Source: an uncultured Lachnospiraceae bacterium
GTDB lineage: Bacteria > Bacillota > Clostridia > Lachnospirales > Lachnospiraceae
NCBI GenBank assembly: GCA_910578555.1
Contig: CAJTPS010000003.1
Coordinates: forward strand, 1 to 64,000
Reading direction: 5' to 3'
Length of the DNA: 64,000 bases
How positions within the stretch are numbered: the stretch's first letter is position 1; every line of letters starts with the position of its first letter. Under the pieces are notes generated by a model. That model was not told where the DNA came from. It ran no database searches and worked only from the letters and a program-made list of their open reading frames with translations. Positions 8,845 to 17,185 of the stretch are shown in pieces. The translations under genes were made by a program, and so were the position numbers.

Positions 8845-9399
8845 ATGGACAGATTTGCAGTGATCGACACGGAGACCAACTGGAATGATGAGGTAATGTC
8901 AATCGGTGTTGTGGTTGCCGATTCGGAGACAATGGAGAAAATTGATTCTGTATATTACATAATTGATCCGGCATACAGGGTGGGCGGCATGTACTCGAGC
9001 GAGCTGAGGCTCGATGAAAAAGGGGTTGTTGTTACAGACAGAAAGCAGACTTTGGACGGGATAGAACAATGGCTGGCTGCATATCAGGTGCGGAAGCTTT
9101 TTGCATATAATGCGTCTTTTGATAAGAAGCATCTGCCGGAATATACAAAGTATGAATGGTATGATATTATGCGTTTGGCGGCATACCGTCAATATAACAG
9201 AGCGATCCCCGATACCGTGGATTGCTATGGAACCGGAAGAATGAAATGTGGCTACGGCGTTGAAAATATTTTGAGAATGTTCCGTAATAATATGGGATAT
9301 AGAGAGACACATAACGCGGTACTTGACGCGGAGGATGAATTGCAAATCATGCAATTACTGGGGCATGGGCTGCATAAATATGATATTGCGCATATTTGA
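8845..9399 (+). CDS. DEDDh 3'-5' exonuclease (DnaQ/RNase T-like)
   Basis: This 184-residue stand-alone exonuclease domain carries all DEDDh motifs: Exo I D8-T-E10 (IDTET), Exo II D93 in YNASFDKKH, and Exo III H156...D161 in THNAVLDAEDE. Such domains remove nucleotides from 3' ends of DNA or RNA using two metal ions. It lies 100 bp after jetD on the same strand, with GAGG about 8 bases before the ATG. No terminator separates them, so co-transcription with the Wadjet operon is possible. It is not a known core Wadjet component. It could be an accessory nuclease or an unrelated neighbour. Confidence 0.75.
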   Translation: MDRFAVIDTETNWNDEVMSIGVVVADSETMEKIDSVYYIIDPAYRVGGMYSSELRLDEKGVVVTDRKQTLDGIEQWLAAYQVRKLFAYNASFDKKHLPEYTKYEWYDIMRLAAYRQYNRAIPDTVDCYGTGRMKCGYGVENILRMFRNNMGYRETHNAVLDAEDELQIMQLLGHGLHKYDIAHI

Positions 9400-9466
9400 C
9401 GAAGTATTTTTCGTTATTTTTTGTTAAACATAACATTGCCATGTTTTTGCACAGGAGGTATTCCAC

Positions 9467-9559
9467 ATGCCGGATGAGCCGTATCTGGTCTGTACGCCGC
9501 TCCTGATGCGCAGGGTCAACCGGATTCTTCCGGCAAAAGTGCTGAGGAACAGAGAGTAG
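9467..9559 (+). CDS. Possible 30-residue small protein
   Basis: An AGGAGG motif (9453-9458) sits 8 bases before ATG 9467, opening a 30-codon frame (MPDEPYLVCTPLLMRRVNRI and ten more residues). The product would be basic towards its C-terminus. I recognise no family. The rest of the 9400-9649 gap shows nothing I can support. The case rests only on the unusually good ribosome binding site, and a truncated relic of a longer gene is equally possible. Confidence 0.3.
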   Translation: MPDEPYLVCTPLLMRRVNRILPAKVLRNRE

Positions 9560-9649
9560 GTAACCGATTGTCAGTAAAAAGCCGGCATGATATACTGAAT
9601 AAAAGAAGCGTTGCAACAGGTATTCTATATAATTAAGAAGAGGTACGCA

Positions 9650-12370
9650 ATGAAAAAGAAGGTTTTATTCAGTTTCGGTGCATATATATTAGCGATACAG
9701 ACGGTTTGCGGCAGTACACTTCCGTGTTATGCCGCGGAGACTGGGACAGGGGCGGTACTGACCGGAGAGATCGGTTCAGGAGCAGTTTCTGCAGGAGAGC
9801 CCGGTTCAAGGATAGTTCCGGCAACGGAGCCCGGTTCAGGATCAGTTCTGGCGACAGCGCCTGGTTCTTCAGGCGCAGTCCAGGCCGGAGAGATCGGGGC
9901 GGGAGCGTATCCGGCGGCAGACAGTTTTGGAGCGGAAGCCTACAGATTGGAGACAGACCGGCAGCAGATCAGCTTCGGCTCGTTCGAGCAGGGCAGTCCG
10001 GCGCCCGGGCAGGACATTGTGCTGACCAATCAGGGTACGGAGGATATCCGGCTTTCGTGGCATGAGGCCGACTATCATGACTGCTTCGTAGTGGACGCGC
10101 CGGACAGCGACTGTTTGAGTCCCGGTGAATCCTGTACGTTTACGGTGGAGGCGGACACGTCTCTGGAACCGGGGAGTTACAGTGCATTTCTTCTGTTTGG
10201 CGATATGGAGGACATATATTTTGTAAACGGCACACAGGTCAATATATCTCTGGAGATCCGGAAGCCGGTTCCGGCGGCGCCTGTGATTACATCGGTCAGT
10301 ATCTCACCCGGGACAACGGTTCTTACGAAGAATGCATCCTGCGTCTTCACAGCGTCGGTGTCGGGGCAGAACGATTACAGCCGGGAGGTGGCGTGGAGCG
10401 TTTCCGGACAGACGAGCCGGAATACTTATATTGACGGCAATGGAACGCTGTATGTGGGTGCGGACGAGACGGCGTACAGCCTGGTTGTGAGGGCAGTGTC
10501 TAAACAGGACAGCAATTACAGCGCGACAGCGCTGGTGTCTTTACAGAAGTCCAGTTATTTTATACAGGTGAAAGCCTCTCCGGAGCACGGTGGTTCCGTA
10601 TACGGGAGCGGCATCGTGGAGGAAGGGGGACACGCCGTAATCTCGGCGGCACCCAACAATGGATTCTTCTTTGACGGCTGGTCGTCAGACAATAACAGGG
10701 TCTCGTCCAATTCACAGTATGTCGTCGATAATGTGCGCAGCGATAAAGTTTTCGTGGCAAATTTTAAACCGGTAAGCTGCCGGGTCAACGTGACGGTCAA
10801 TAACAGCAATGCCGGTACGGTGACGGAGAGCAGGACAGTCGGATACGGGGAGAATATGACGCTGGAAGCAGCTGCGAAGGAAGGCTACCGGTTTGACAGT
10901 TGGATGGAGGACGGTAAGATCATCAGCACGGACAGCAGAATGGAACTGCGTAACATTACGGAGTCCAGAAGTATCACTGCCATGTTTTCCCAGAATAAAT
11001 GTAAGATTTCGCTTGCCTGCTCGCCGGTTGATCTGGGAGGCGTGTCCGGTCAGGGCGTCTATGATAAAGGAAGCAATGTTAAAATAACAGCCGTTCCGAT
11101 ACAGGGGTGCAGGTTTACCGGGTGGTCAGAGAACGGCGGGACTGTCAGTACAGAGAAGGAATATGTGATAAACACTCTTTCCAGGGACAGATATCTGGTG
11201 GCGCATTTTGAGAAGGAGCAGGTCAGGAGTTATACGATCGGTGCGGCGGTATCATCATACGGCGGCACGATCACGCCTAAGGGAATCAGTACGGTTACGG
11301 AAGGGTCCGGACTGCTTTATACGATCGTGCCCAGAAGCGGTTATGCTATTCAGAATGTGTATGTGGACGGGAAACCGGTGGGAGCGGTTTCGTCTTACCG
11401 TTTCACCGATGTTAAATCAGAGCATACGATTTCCGCAGATTTTAAAGAAATACCAAAGCAGGATCATGGCAGTACGCCGGCAGGAGACAAAGGGCAGGCA
11501 GACGAAAAACAGCCGGAGGAGGTGCCGCCGGATACGACGGACGTGCCGGCAGAGGAACAGGAAAATCCCGACGGACAGCAGACGGCAGAGATGAACAAAC
11601 TGACCGGAACGCTTCAATACTTGAACATCTCCGTGGAGGAAGCGGAGCGCATGATCGATGCCGGTGATGAACGGGAGCTGATGACCGGCGCGCTGATAAC
11701 CGGCGATCTGCAGGTGACAATCCATAATGATTTTGCGGCCAATGCGCAGGAAACTTCCGATGGCAGCTTCTATGATAATTCCACCGTCACGAATTTTGAA
11801 ACAGTACTGGATCATATTTTGGACAGGGAAGATAAGATGGAGATGCTGCGGGGGAACAGCCCGGTGGTCTTGAATTTACATATTAATAGTGTCGGGGAGG
11901 ACGTGTCCCGTCTGACCGTCAGGTCATTTGAGGAGAAGAAGCTGCCTGCCATGAAGATCGGACAGTATTTTGAAATGTTTCTCATGGAGTCGAGGCAGGG
12001 CGATACGCAGATGATCTCATCACTTCCGGAAGCGTTGAAAGTGGTGATCAACGTACCGGATAACTTAAGGGCGGATAACCGGGAATTCTACATTCTGCGG
12101 CTGCACACGAAGGAGGACGGCAGTACGGAGTATGCGGAGCTTCCGGATGAAGATCATGATCCGGATACGATCTCGTTTTCCACGGACCGGTTCTCACCTT
12201 ATGCGATTGCCTATATAGACTGGAATACGGATGCGGAGGGCGCTTCGGAGCCGGCAGAGAAGACCGCAGATAACGGGAAAATAGTAAATGTGATAATAAT
12301 AACATTTGTTATAGCTGTTGCGGCGATGGTGCTGTTCACACTGCTGCACGGAAAAAGCAGGAAGCGGTGA
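9650..12370 (+). CDS. Secreted, membrane-anchored surface protein with InlB B-type repeats
   Basis: The 906-residue protein begins with a Sec signal peptide (about residues 1-27, ending CYAAE). A Gly/Ser/Glu-rich repeat tract follows (EIGSGAV, EPGSG, APGSS units, ~30-90). Next comes a DUF11/immunoglobulin-like region (~100-280). Four divergent InlB B-repeat/Flg_new-like units follow (~300-600), each with the FxGWS...F core (for example FFFDGWSSDN, FDSWMEDG, FTGWSENGG). After a charged PEEVPP-type linker comes a folded C-terminal domain (~650-860), a single membrane helix (VIIITFVIAVAAMVLFTLL) and a basic tail. It should be displayed outside the cell, tethered by its C-terminus, possibly for adhesion. 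The start at 9650 fits the signal peptide and an AGAGG-like site; an upstream in-frame ATG (9611) is unlikely. Confidence 0.8.
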   Translation: MKKKVLFSFGAYILAIQTVCGSTLPCYAAETGTGAVLTGEIGSGAVSAGEPGSRIVPATEPGSGSVLATAPGSSGAVQAGEIGAGAYPAADSFGAEAYRLETDRQQISFGSFEQGSPAPGQDIVLTNQGTEDIRLSWHEADYHDCFVVDAPDSDCLSPGESCTFTVEADTSLEPGSYSAFLLFGDMEDIYFVNGTQVNISLEIRKPVPAAPVITSVSISPGTTVLTKNASCVFTASVSGQNDYSREVAWSVSGQTSRNTYIDGNGTLYVGADETAYSLVVRAVSKQDSNYSATALVSLQKSSYFIQVKASPEHGGSVYGSGIVEEGGHAVISAAPNNGFFFDGWSSDNNRVSSNSQYVVDNVRSDKVFVANFKPVSCRVNVTVNNSNAGTVTESRTVGYGENMTLEAAAKEGYRFDSWMEDGKIISTDSRMELRNITESRSITAMFSQNKCKISLACSPVDLGGVSGQGVYDKGSNVKITAVPIQGCRFTGWSENGGTVSTEKEYVINTLSRDRYLVAHFEKEQVRSYTIGAAVSSYGGTITPKGISTVTEGSGLLYTIVPRSGYAIQNVYVDGKPVGAVSSYRFTDVKSEHTISADFKEIPKQDHGSTPAGDKGQADEKQPEEVPPDTTDVPAEEQENPDGQQTAEMNKLTGTLQYLNISVEEAERMIDAGDERELMTGALITGDLQVTIHNDFAANAQETSDGSFYDNSTVTNFETVLDHILDREDKMEMLRGNSPVVLNLHINSVGEDVSRLTVRSFEEKKLPAMKIGQYFEMFLMESRQGDTQMISSLPEALKVVINVPDNLRADNREFYILRLHTKEDGSTEYAELPDEDHDPDTISFSTDRFSPYAIAYIDWNTDAEGASEPAEKTADNGKIVNVIIITFVIAVAAMVLFTLLHGKSRKR

Positions 12371-12469
12371 TAGGTGGTTTCTGCCAGACGGATAGCAGAT
12401 GTGCAATATATGAACGTTGCAGGGATTGTAATTATGAGATCGAACAGGGCATTCTCCGCACTGATTTGT

Positions 12470-12488
12470 GATTCCGCAAAGCGGAATC
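12470..12488. repeat. Short-loop hairpin copy of the GATTCCGC repeat family
   Basis: GATTCCGCaaaGCGGAATC is a perfect 8-bp stem with a three-base loop, directly followed by ATG (12489). The same hairpin plus ATG recurs at 30359-30377 and, with changes, at 41933-41951 and 41977-41995. Here only this 3' part of the longer element is obvious. Reading through it in the downstream gene's frame gives the peptide IPQSGIM. Confidence 0.75.
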
Positions 12489-12524
12489 ATGGCGGTTAGC
12501 ATGAAAGAATCAAGGAGCCGTTCT

Positions 12525-13247
12525 ATGAGAAAAAAAATGAAACACGCTATATTAACCTTCCTGCTTCTGGGGCTGGCACTTTCCACGGCACTGCTTGCGT
12601 ATCTGCATTTCTTTGCAGAGAACGAAGACGATCTGTCCGGAACGTGGACGGCAGAACTGGATATGACGGAGCGGGCGGCGGTCACCGCCCTTGACTGGCT
12701 GCAGGATATAGAAGGGATAACTGTTTCTCTGGAGGATATGGAGCAGCATATGCGGGAATTGACCGTGCAAGTCAGTTTAGAAATGGAGAAGACGGACCGG
12801 TCAGCGGGAACTTTTCAATGCAATATCGAGCCGGAGAGTTATGAAACCTGTTATCAGGCGGTCTATGAAGCCTTTGCCGAATGCTTTCGGGAACTTCTGG
12901 GAGAGCGGCTCCGCATGGCAGGCTACGAGGGCAGTACGGAGCAGGAAGCCGTGGAAGAACTTGTGACCCGGACCTTTGGAATGTCCACCGTCTCGTATCT
13001 GATGTCCTGCGGTCCGGCGCTGCTGCCTTCTATAGAAGAACTGCAGGCACTGTATGACGGCAGCGGGACATATGAGATTGCCGACGGTGTTTTGACCAGA
13101 CGGGTCGAAGCCGGCGAGGCGGTCATCACGAAGGAGGAGCGCTATATCCGGCAGGGTGGCGAGCTGATTCTGACGGGCGAGGCAGGGGAGGCATTTTCCG
13201 GGGGATTTTTTGAACTGTATCCGGTGGTATATATACTGGAACAGTAG
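12525..13247 (+). CDS. Membrane-anchored hypothetical protein
   Basis: This 240-residue protein has a basic N-terminus and one hydrophobic segment (residues ~8-28, ILTFLLLGLALSTALLAYLH). An acidic extracytoplasmic domain follows, containing SGTWTAELDMTERA and a late beta-rich part (GTYEIADGVLTRRVEAGE). The layout resembles lipocalin-like/DUF4923-type secreted domains, but I cannot name a family. The ATG at 12525 is chosen because AAGGAG lies 7 bases upstream. Earlier in-frame starts (12468, 12489, 12501) lie inside or just after the repeat hairpin. It may share a transcript with the surface protein before it. Confidence 0.65.
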   Translation: MRKKMKHAILTFLLLGLALSTALLAYLHFFAENEDDLSGTWTAELDMTERAAVTALDWLQDIEGITVSLEDMEQHMRELTVQVSLEMEKTDRSAGTFQCNIEPESYETCYQAVYEAFAECFRELLGERLRMAGYEGSTEQEAVEELVTRTFGMSTVSYLMSCGPALLPSIEELQALYDGSGTYEIADGVLTRRVEAGEAVITKEERYIRQGGELILTGEAGEAFSGGFFELYPVVYILEQ

Positions 13248-13266
13248 ACTGCTCTGACAGGGGTTA

Positions 13267-13367
13267 GTGTGAAAAAATTTTTCACACGCGAGATTTGTGT
13301 CTGCCCGCACTTGACACAAACTCGTCATATGCGCTGTTTCAACAAAGTTGAAACGAGAGCGTGCGCA
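13267..13367. repeat. Multi-hairpin intergenic element upstream of the carboxypeptidase gene
   Basis: Three consecutive hairpins are present. GTGTGAAAAA (13267-13276) pairs with TTTTTCACAC (13278-13287). TTTGTGTC (13294-13301) pairs with GACACAAA (13313-13320). GTTTCAAC-aaa-GTTGAAAC (13336-13354) has a three-base loop and is framed by TGCGC/GCGCA. The element ends 15 bases before the ATG of the next gene and is open in that gene's frame. The architecture resembles the GATTCCGC elements, although the sequence differs. Confidence 0.65.
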
Positions 13368-13382
13368 GGAATGGGGGTTAAT

Positions 13383-14864
13383 ATGAAGAATATTTTACAT
13401 AAAATCAGCATCATGATCTTATCTATACTTCTGGTATCTTCTCTCTTGCCGGTCGGGGCGTCTGCGAGCTATGAGATCTGCGGCAGCTGTCAGGTGCAGG
13501 CGGACGACGGCGCTGCGGATACCGTGAAATATCTGGACTACGGGTATGTTCATAATACCTATCTCTCTTTGCGGGATATGGCTGTGGTACTGCAGGATAC
13601 GGACAAAGCCTTTACGCTGGAAATTACGAAGAATACGGTCTGCCTGACGCCGGGCGGCGCCTATGTGCCGCTGGGAATAGAAAATACCCCATGGGAAAAC
13701 GATGAGAACCCGGATATTGCTCTGCGGCGCAATGAATTCGAGGTGTCCGGGCAGAAGATGTTCTACTATACCATGATTATGAAGCTGCCTTCCGATGATT
13801 ATGACTGCTTTATGATGATCACGGATCTGGCAATGCTCCTTGATATGAATATAACAGATTCCGGCGCAGACTCTCTGCAGATCCGTACACAGGAGACTTT
13901 CGAGGTCTCGCCGGCGGCTCTGGAGGAAGCCGGATATTTCTACGGGGTCAACAGTGTGCTGGCAGGAGACGCTACGACCGGGGAAGTCTATTACCGGTAT
14001 CAGTCCGCGGAGCCTTACCCGATCGCCAGTACATCCAAGCTGATGACATGCCTTTTGACGATGGAGGCTATATCGGCCGGACAGATCAGCCTTGAGGAGT
14101 CTGTTACGATCTCGGAGGCGGCGCAGCGGCTGGCCGCATCGGGCGACGGGGTGATTCCCCTGAAAGCAGGAGAGCAGATTTCCGTGCAGGAGCTTCTGAC
14201 CGGACTGTTACTGCCTTCCAGCAACGAATGCGCGCTGTGTCTGGCAGAGACAATCGCAGGTTCGGAGGAAGCTTTCGTAGAGAAGATGAACCGGAAGGCA
14301 CAGGAACTGGGGCTTTCGCAGGCGGTTTTCTACAACAGCCACGGGCTGCCCTCGTACACGGAGGAAGCCATGCCGGCCAAACGCCAGAACCGCATGAGCG
14401 CGGAGGATATGTTCCGGCTGGCGTCGTATCTTTTGAAGGTTTATCCGCAGGTCACGGAGATCACTTCCATGAAGGAAGCGAAGATAGAATCACTTGATTT
14501 CGAGGTGCGCAACAGCAATCCGCTGCTGCATAATCTGTCCGGTGTCACAGGCTTAAAAACCGGTACAACCAATAAAGCCGGCGCCTGTCTGGTCACGTCC
14601 CTGACCGCGGACGACGGGAACACGTCCCATGATCTGGTCGTCGTTGTCTTCGGCACCGAGGATTCCATAGAACGGGGACGGGTATCCGGACTGCTGGCCA
14701 GATACGCCCTGCAGGCGTTTCGCGAGGGCGGGCAGAAGTCTGTAGCTGCGGAGAATGTGCAGACTGTCGGCGGTCTGCCTGTACACGCCGAAGCGGCGGT
14801 GGGGCAGATCGTACGGAGCGCTGTGGGTAAGGATATGGAAAAAGAAGTTTCAGAAGCACGATAG
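13383..14864 (+). CDS. Serine-type D-Ala-D-Ala carboxypeptidase (penicillin-binding protein, peptidase S11)
   Basis: The 493-residue secreted enzyme has a signal peptide (residues ~1-29, ending ASAS). A region of about 130 residues follows with a copper-amine-oxidase-N/stalk-like look (SLRDMAVVLQ). The S11 catalytic domain then carries S216-T-S-K219, S279-S-N281 and K392-T-G394. It removes the terminal D-alanine from peptidoglycan pentapeptides at the outer face of the membrane. All three active-site motifs are intact. The start at 13383 has GGGGG 5-6 bases upstream and gives a proper signal peptide. A longer in-frame start at 13269 would translate the hairpin element and mask the signal peptide, so it is rejected. 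Confidence 0.88.
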   Translation: MKNILHKISIMILSILLVSSLLPVGASASYEICGSCQVQADDGAADTVKYLDYGYVHNTYLSLRDMAVVLQDTDKAFTLEITKNTVCLTPGGAYVPLGIENTPWENDENPDIALRRNEFEVSGQKMFYYTMIMKLPSDDYDCFMMITDLAMLLDMNITDSGADSLQIRTQETFEVSPAALEEAGYFYGVNSVLAGDATTGEVYYRYQSAEPYPIASTSKLMTCLLTMEAISAGQISLEESVTISEAAQRLAASGDGVIPLKAGEQISVQELLTGLLLPSSNECALCLAETIAGSEEAFVEKMNRKAQELGLSQAVFYNSHGLPSYTEEAMPAKRQNRMSAEDMFRLASYLLKVYPQVTEITSMKEAKIESLDFEVRNSNPLLHNLSGVTGLKTGTTNKAGACLVTSLTADDGNTSHDLVVVVFGTEDSIERGRVSGLLARYALQAFREGGQKSVAAENVQTVGGLPVHAEAAVGQIVRSAVGKDMEKEVSEAR

Positions 14865-14872
14865 GCTGCCGG

Positions 14873-15421
14873 CTATTCGCTTTCGGCCGGCAGATCTTCC
14901 TCCACCGGTCTCCACGCCCGACCGAAGTTGATGTCTTTAAAGAGCGCGGCAAGGCCGCTGATCTGTTTGAGGCGCAGGATCTCGTCCCGATCCATCCCCA
15001 GATGTTTGGAGATCCAGGCATCACTCCTGCCCAGTTCATGCAGCTCTTTGATGATATTGCTCATCAGATCCACATCGTGGGAACCGCGCGCGCGGTTATG
15101 TCTGACGGTGCTCGCCATGCGGTTTGCCAGAGGCTTATCGATTACCGTCACAGGCATCATGCCGTGTTCCCGCGCATAAATATCGGGATATTCTTTCATG
15201 ACGCGCCAGCGGTGAAAACCGTCCACGATCGCATAGATATCCTGCGATTCAGAATAATAACATACGATCGGCATGGTATAGCCGTCCTCCTTTATACTGT
15301 CGTACAGCAGTTTCATTTCCGGTGGAGCGACGTTGTTGGGATTGTATGTATTCGGCACTATTTTTTCAAAAGGAACCGCGACTACGCTGTATACCGGACT
15401 CTTAAAAGTATTATTTGGCAT
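14873..15421 (-). CDS. IbrB-like ParB/sulfiredoxin-fold protein
   Basis: The 182-residue protein has a ParB-like domain (residues ~10-110) with VPFEKIVPNTYNPN, the active-site-like GFHRWRV motif, and HNRARGSHDVDLMSNIIKEL. A short HTH-like segment follows (LGMDRDEILRLKQISGLAALF). This is the layout of IbrB, which in E. coli occurs next to IbrA in a prophage and affects immunoglobulin-binding protein genes. The biochemical activity is not settled; ParB/sulfiredoxin folds can bind or hydrolyse nucleotides or act on DNA. It overlaps the 3' end of the upstream IbrA-like gene by 11 bases, so the two are translationally coupled. CGGAG lies 10 bases before the start. Confidence 0.75.
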   Translation of the reverse strand: MPNNTFKSPVYSVVAVPFEKIVPNTYNPNNVAPPEMKLLYDSIKEDGYTMPIVCYYSESQDIYAIVDGFHRWRVMKEYPDIYAREHGMMPVTVIDKPLANRMASTVRHNRARGSHDVDLMSNIIKELHELGRSDAWISKHLGMDRDEILRLKQISGLAALFKDINFGRAWRPVEEDLPAESE

Positions 15422-16733
15422 GGATCATTTCTCCGTATTTCTGTTTGATTTTATTGATTCGCTGCTGCTCCTGTTTCGTCGGAGCAAAACCCATAAAGCG
15501 GCACGTATGGTCGTTTTTTAAAATGCAGTAGCACATCCGCTTCCAGCTCGGGATGTCTCTGGTGGATTTGATATCATCCGTGTGGTCGGGAATGGCGCCG
15601 ATGAAGACGATGCGCGAGTTTTTCATCAGTGTATAGTTTGACACGCCGTTGCGCCGGATATTGTATCCGTGATCGAGCAGTTCCTGGATCACGCTTTCCT
15701 CCAGGCCGCCGCCGGTTTTATGCCAGAACTCGATGGACGTATTGAATTTCTTCACATAATTATTGCGCAGTCTCGTCGGGAGTGTATCCAGCAGAAACTT
15801 CGTGTAGGATTCCCAGGTGTGTCCTTCCGGCAGGGTAATATTGCGGTAGCCCATCGCCTTTGTTCTCCCGTAGATACAGCCGAAGTTCGCGCCGCGGACA
15901 CGGCCGACGAGTCTGGTCCAGATCTCGGGGTCGATCACCCGGTACAGGTTCAGGGAATCCTTGGAATAATCATTAAAAGGTGATGCCACACGCATCTGGT
16001 TGATCTTCAGGCCGGCCTTGTAATACAGGTCATACAGGGCGTTATAGTCATAGTGGAACCGGTAGTTGGCTACCCATATGTCCTGGTTGGACCAGTCGTA
16101 GAGCGGCGAAGCACACCACACATCCTTGAACTGTCTGGTGATCCAGCATTTACCGTCATATCCGTATTTCCGGTTCACGATCCCGCTGTAGCGCTGCAGG
16201 GATTCATCCGCGCGGATACCGAGCAGACATACCGTTTTCTTGTAGTCGTGCATTTCTTTGTAGAAACGTCCGAACTGCCTGGCAAGATCTTCCTGGTGCA
16301 TGCGGTAGCGGTAATGGTTGAAAGGGTTGTTCATGTTGATTACATAGGGATATTTCGGCATCGGGCGGACCCAGATTTCTTCCTTCTTGTCATCCCAGGG
16401 ATACCAGTACATCTCATAACTGCTGAGAGCCGTTCTGGTTGCCATTGGCAGGCACACCCAGTAAAGATCGCATTCACCCTCCAACGCCTTGAAAGTTCTC
16501 GTGACATATTCCGTGGTCATACTGTACTGTGCTTCAAAGTCCTGATGAAACACACCGATCCTGCGGTCCGGATAGTGTCTGCGCTTAAAGTCCAGAAGGA
16601 GATTTAATAATACGCCGCTGTCTTTGCCGCCGCTGAATGATACGTAAATATTGTCAAACTCCTGAAAAAGATAATGAAAACGTTCCTGTACGGCGTCGTA
16701 AACGGTTTTCTCTTCGTAGCCCTTGGTCATCAT
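15411..16733 (-). CDS. IbrA-like PP-loop (PAPS reductase family) protein, DUF3440-like
   Basis: The 440-residue protein has a PP-loop ATP pyrophosphatase motif SGGKDS at residues 34-39 (YVSFSGGKDSGVLLNLLL). Conserved segments typical of IbrA/DUF3440 follow (YDWSNQDIWVANYRFHYDYN and the stretch around MRVASPFNDYS). PP-loop enzymes activate a substrate by adenylation, as in PAPS reductase, DndC or tRNA thiolation enzymes. The substrate of this group is unknown. GGGAGG lies 9 bases before the start. The pair with the ParB-like protein is often found in prophages and accessory islands. Related PP-loop proteins act in DNA phosphorothioation (DndC), but no dnd or ssp genes are seen here. Confidence 0.78.
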   Translation of the reverse strand: MMTKGYEEKTVYDAVQERFHYLFQEFDNIYVSFSGGKDSGVLLNLLLDFKRRHYPDRRIGVFHQDFEAQYSMTTEYVTRTFKALEGECDLYWVCLPMATRTALSSYEMYWYPWDDKKEEIWVRPMPKYPYVINMNNPFNHYRYRMHQEDLARQFGRFYKEMHDYKKTVCLLGIRADESLQRYSGIVNRKYGYDGKCWITRQFKDVWCASPLYDWSNQDIWVANYRFHYDYNALYDLYYKAGLKINQMRVASPFNDYSKDSLNLYRVIDPEIWTRLVGRVRGANFGCIYGRTKAMGYRNITLPEGHTWESYTKFLLDTLPTRLRNNYVKKFNTSIEFWHKTGGGLEESVIQELLDHGYNIRRNGVSNYTLMKNSRIVFIGAIPDHTDDIKSTRDIPSWKRMCYCILKNDHTCRFMGFAPTKQEQQRINKIKQKYGEMIHAK

Positions 16734-16787
16734 GCGGCAGACCTCCCTAAGTTGTATGAGATGCGGCAGGAAATAGTTGCGCTTATT

Positions 16788-16850
16788 CGAGTTCGCGGAG
16801 CGAATCTCGCAAATGAGCTATGCTTATAAACGAACTTTGCTCGTTTTTTT
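16788..16850 (+). other. Two hairpins upstream of ibrA, the second with a T-run on the plus strand
   Basis: CGAGTTCGC-gga-GCGAATCTCG (16788-16809) is a stem with a three-base loop and one bulge. AACGA (16829-16833) pairs with TCGTT (16841-16845) and runs into seven T on the plus strand. No plus-strand gene ends nearby, so a terminator role there is unclear. The rest of 16734-17185 holds only short overlapping open frames on both strands, without a convincing gene. Confidence 0.4.
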
Positions 16851-17185
16851 ATTGTAGCACAAAATTTCCATTCTTTTCCAATTTTTGCTAATTTTTTTGG
16901 AACAGTTTATGCAATTTATACCGATTAATCTGCAATCTGTACCGGAACTCTTCTTTTTTGGAGACATATATGCGACAATAAACCACGAAAGACATACCGG
17001 GGGCATCCCTCCCTATTACCCCTGGATGTATCCGGCGTGCTTTCATATCGTATCCGGACCGGCGGCTCATAGAGCCTGCCGGCACCCGGAAAGATGAAGC
17101 GGAAGCAGTGCATGTCAGCAGATCTTTTGTCTATTTTCCACAAAATCAGCCGTGATAATATATCTAAAACAGCAAAAATGTAAAT

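Noticed and set aside
13269..13382. Longer start (38 extra residues) for the carboxypeptidase.
   Set aside because: It would translate through three hairpins and move the signal peptide away from the N-terminus; the ATG at 13383 has a proper site and signal peptide.
16885..17143. Overlapping open frames of 60-72 codons on both strands upstream of the maltodextrin operon.
   Set aside because: They overlap each other on both strands, start without ribosome binding sites and have no recognisable composition or motif.
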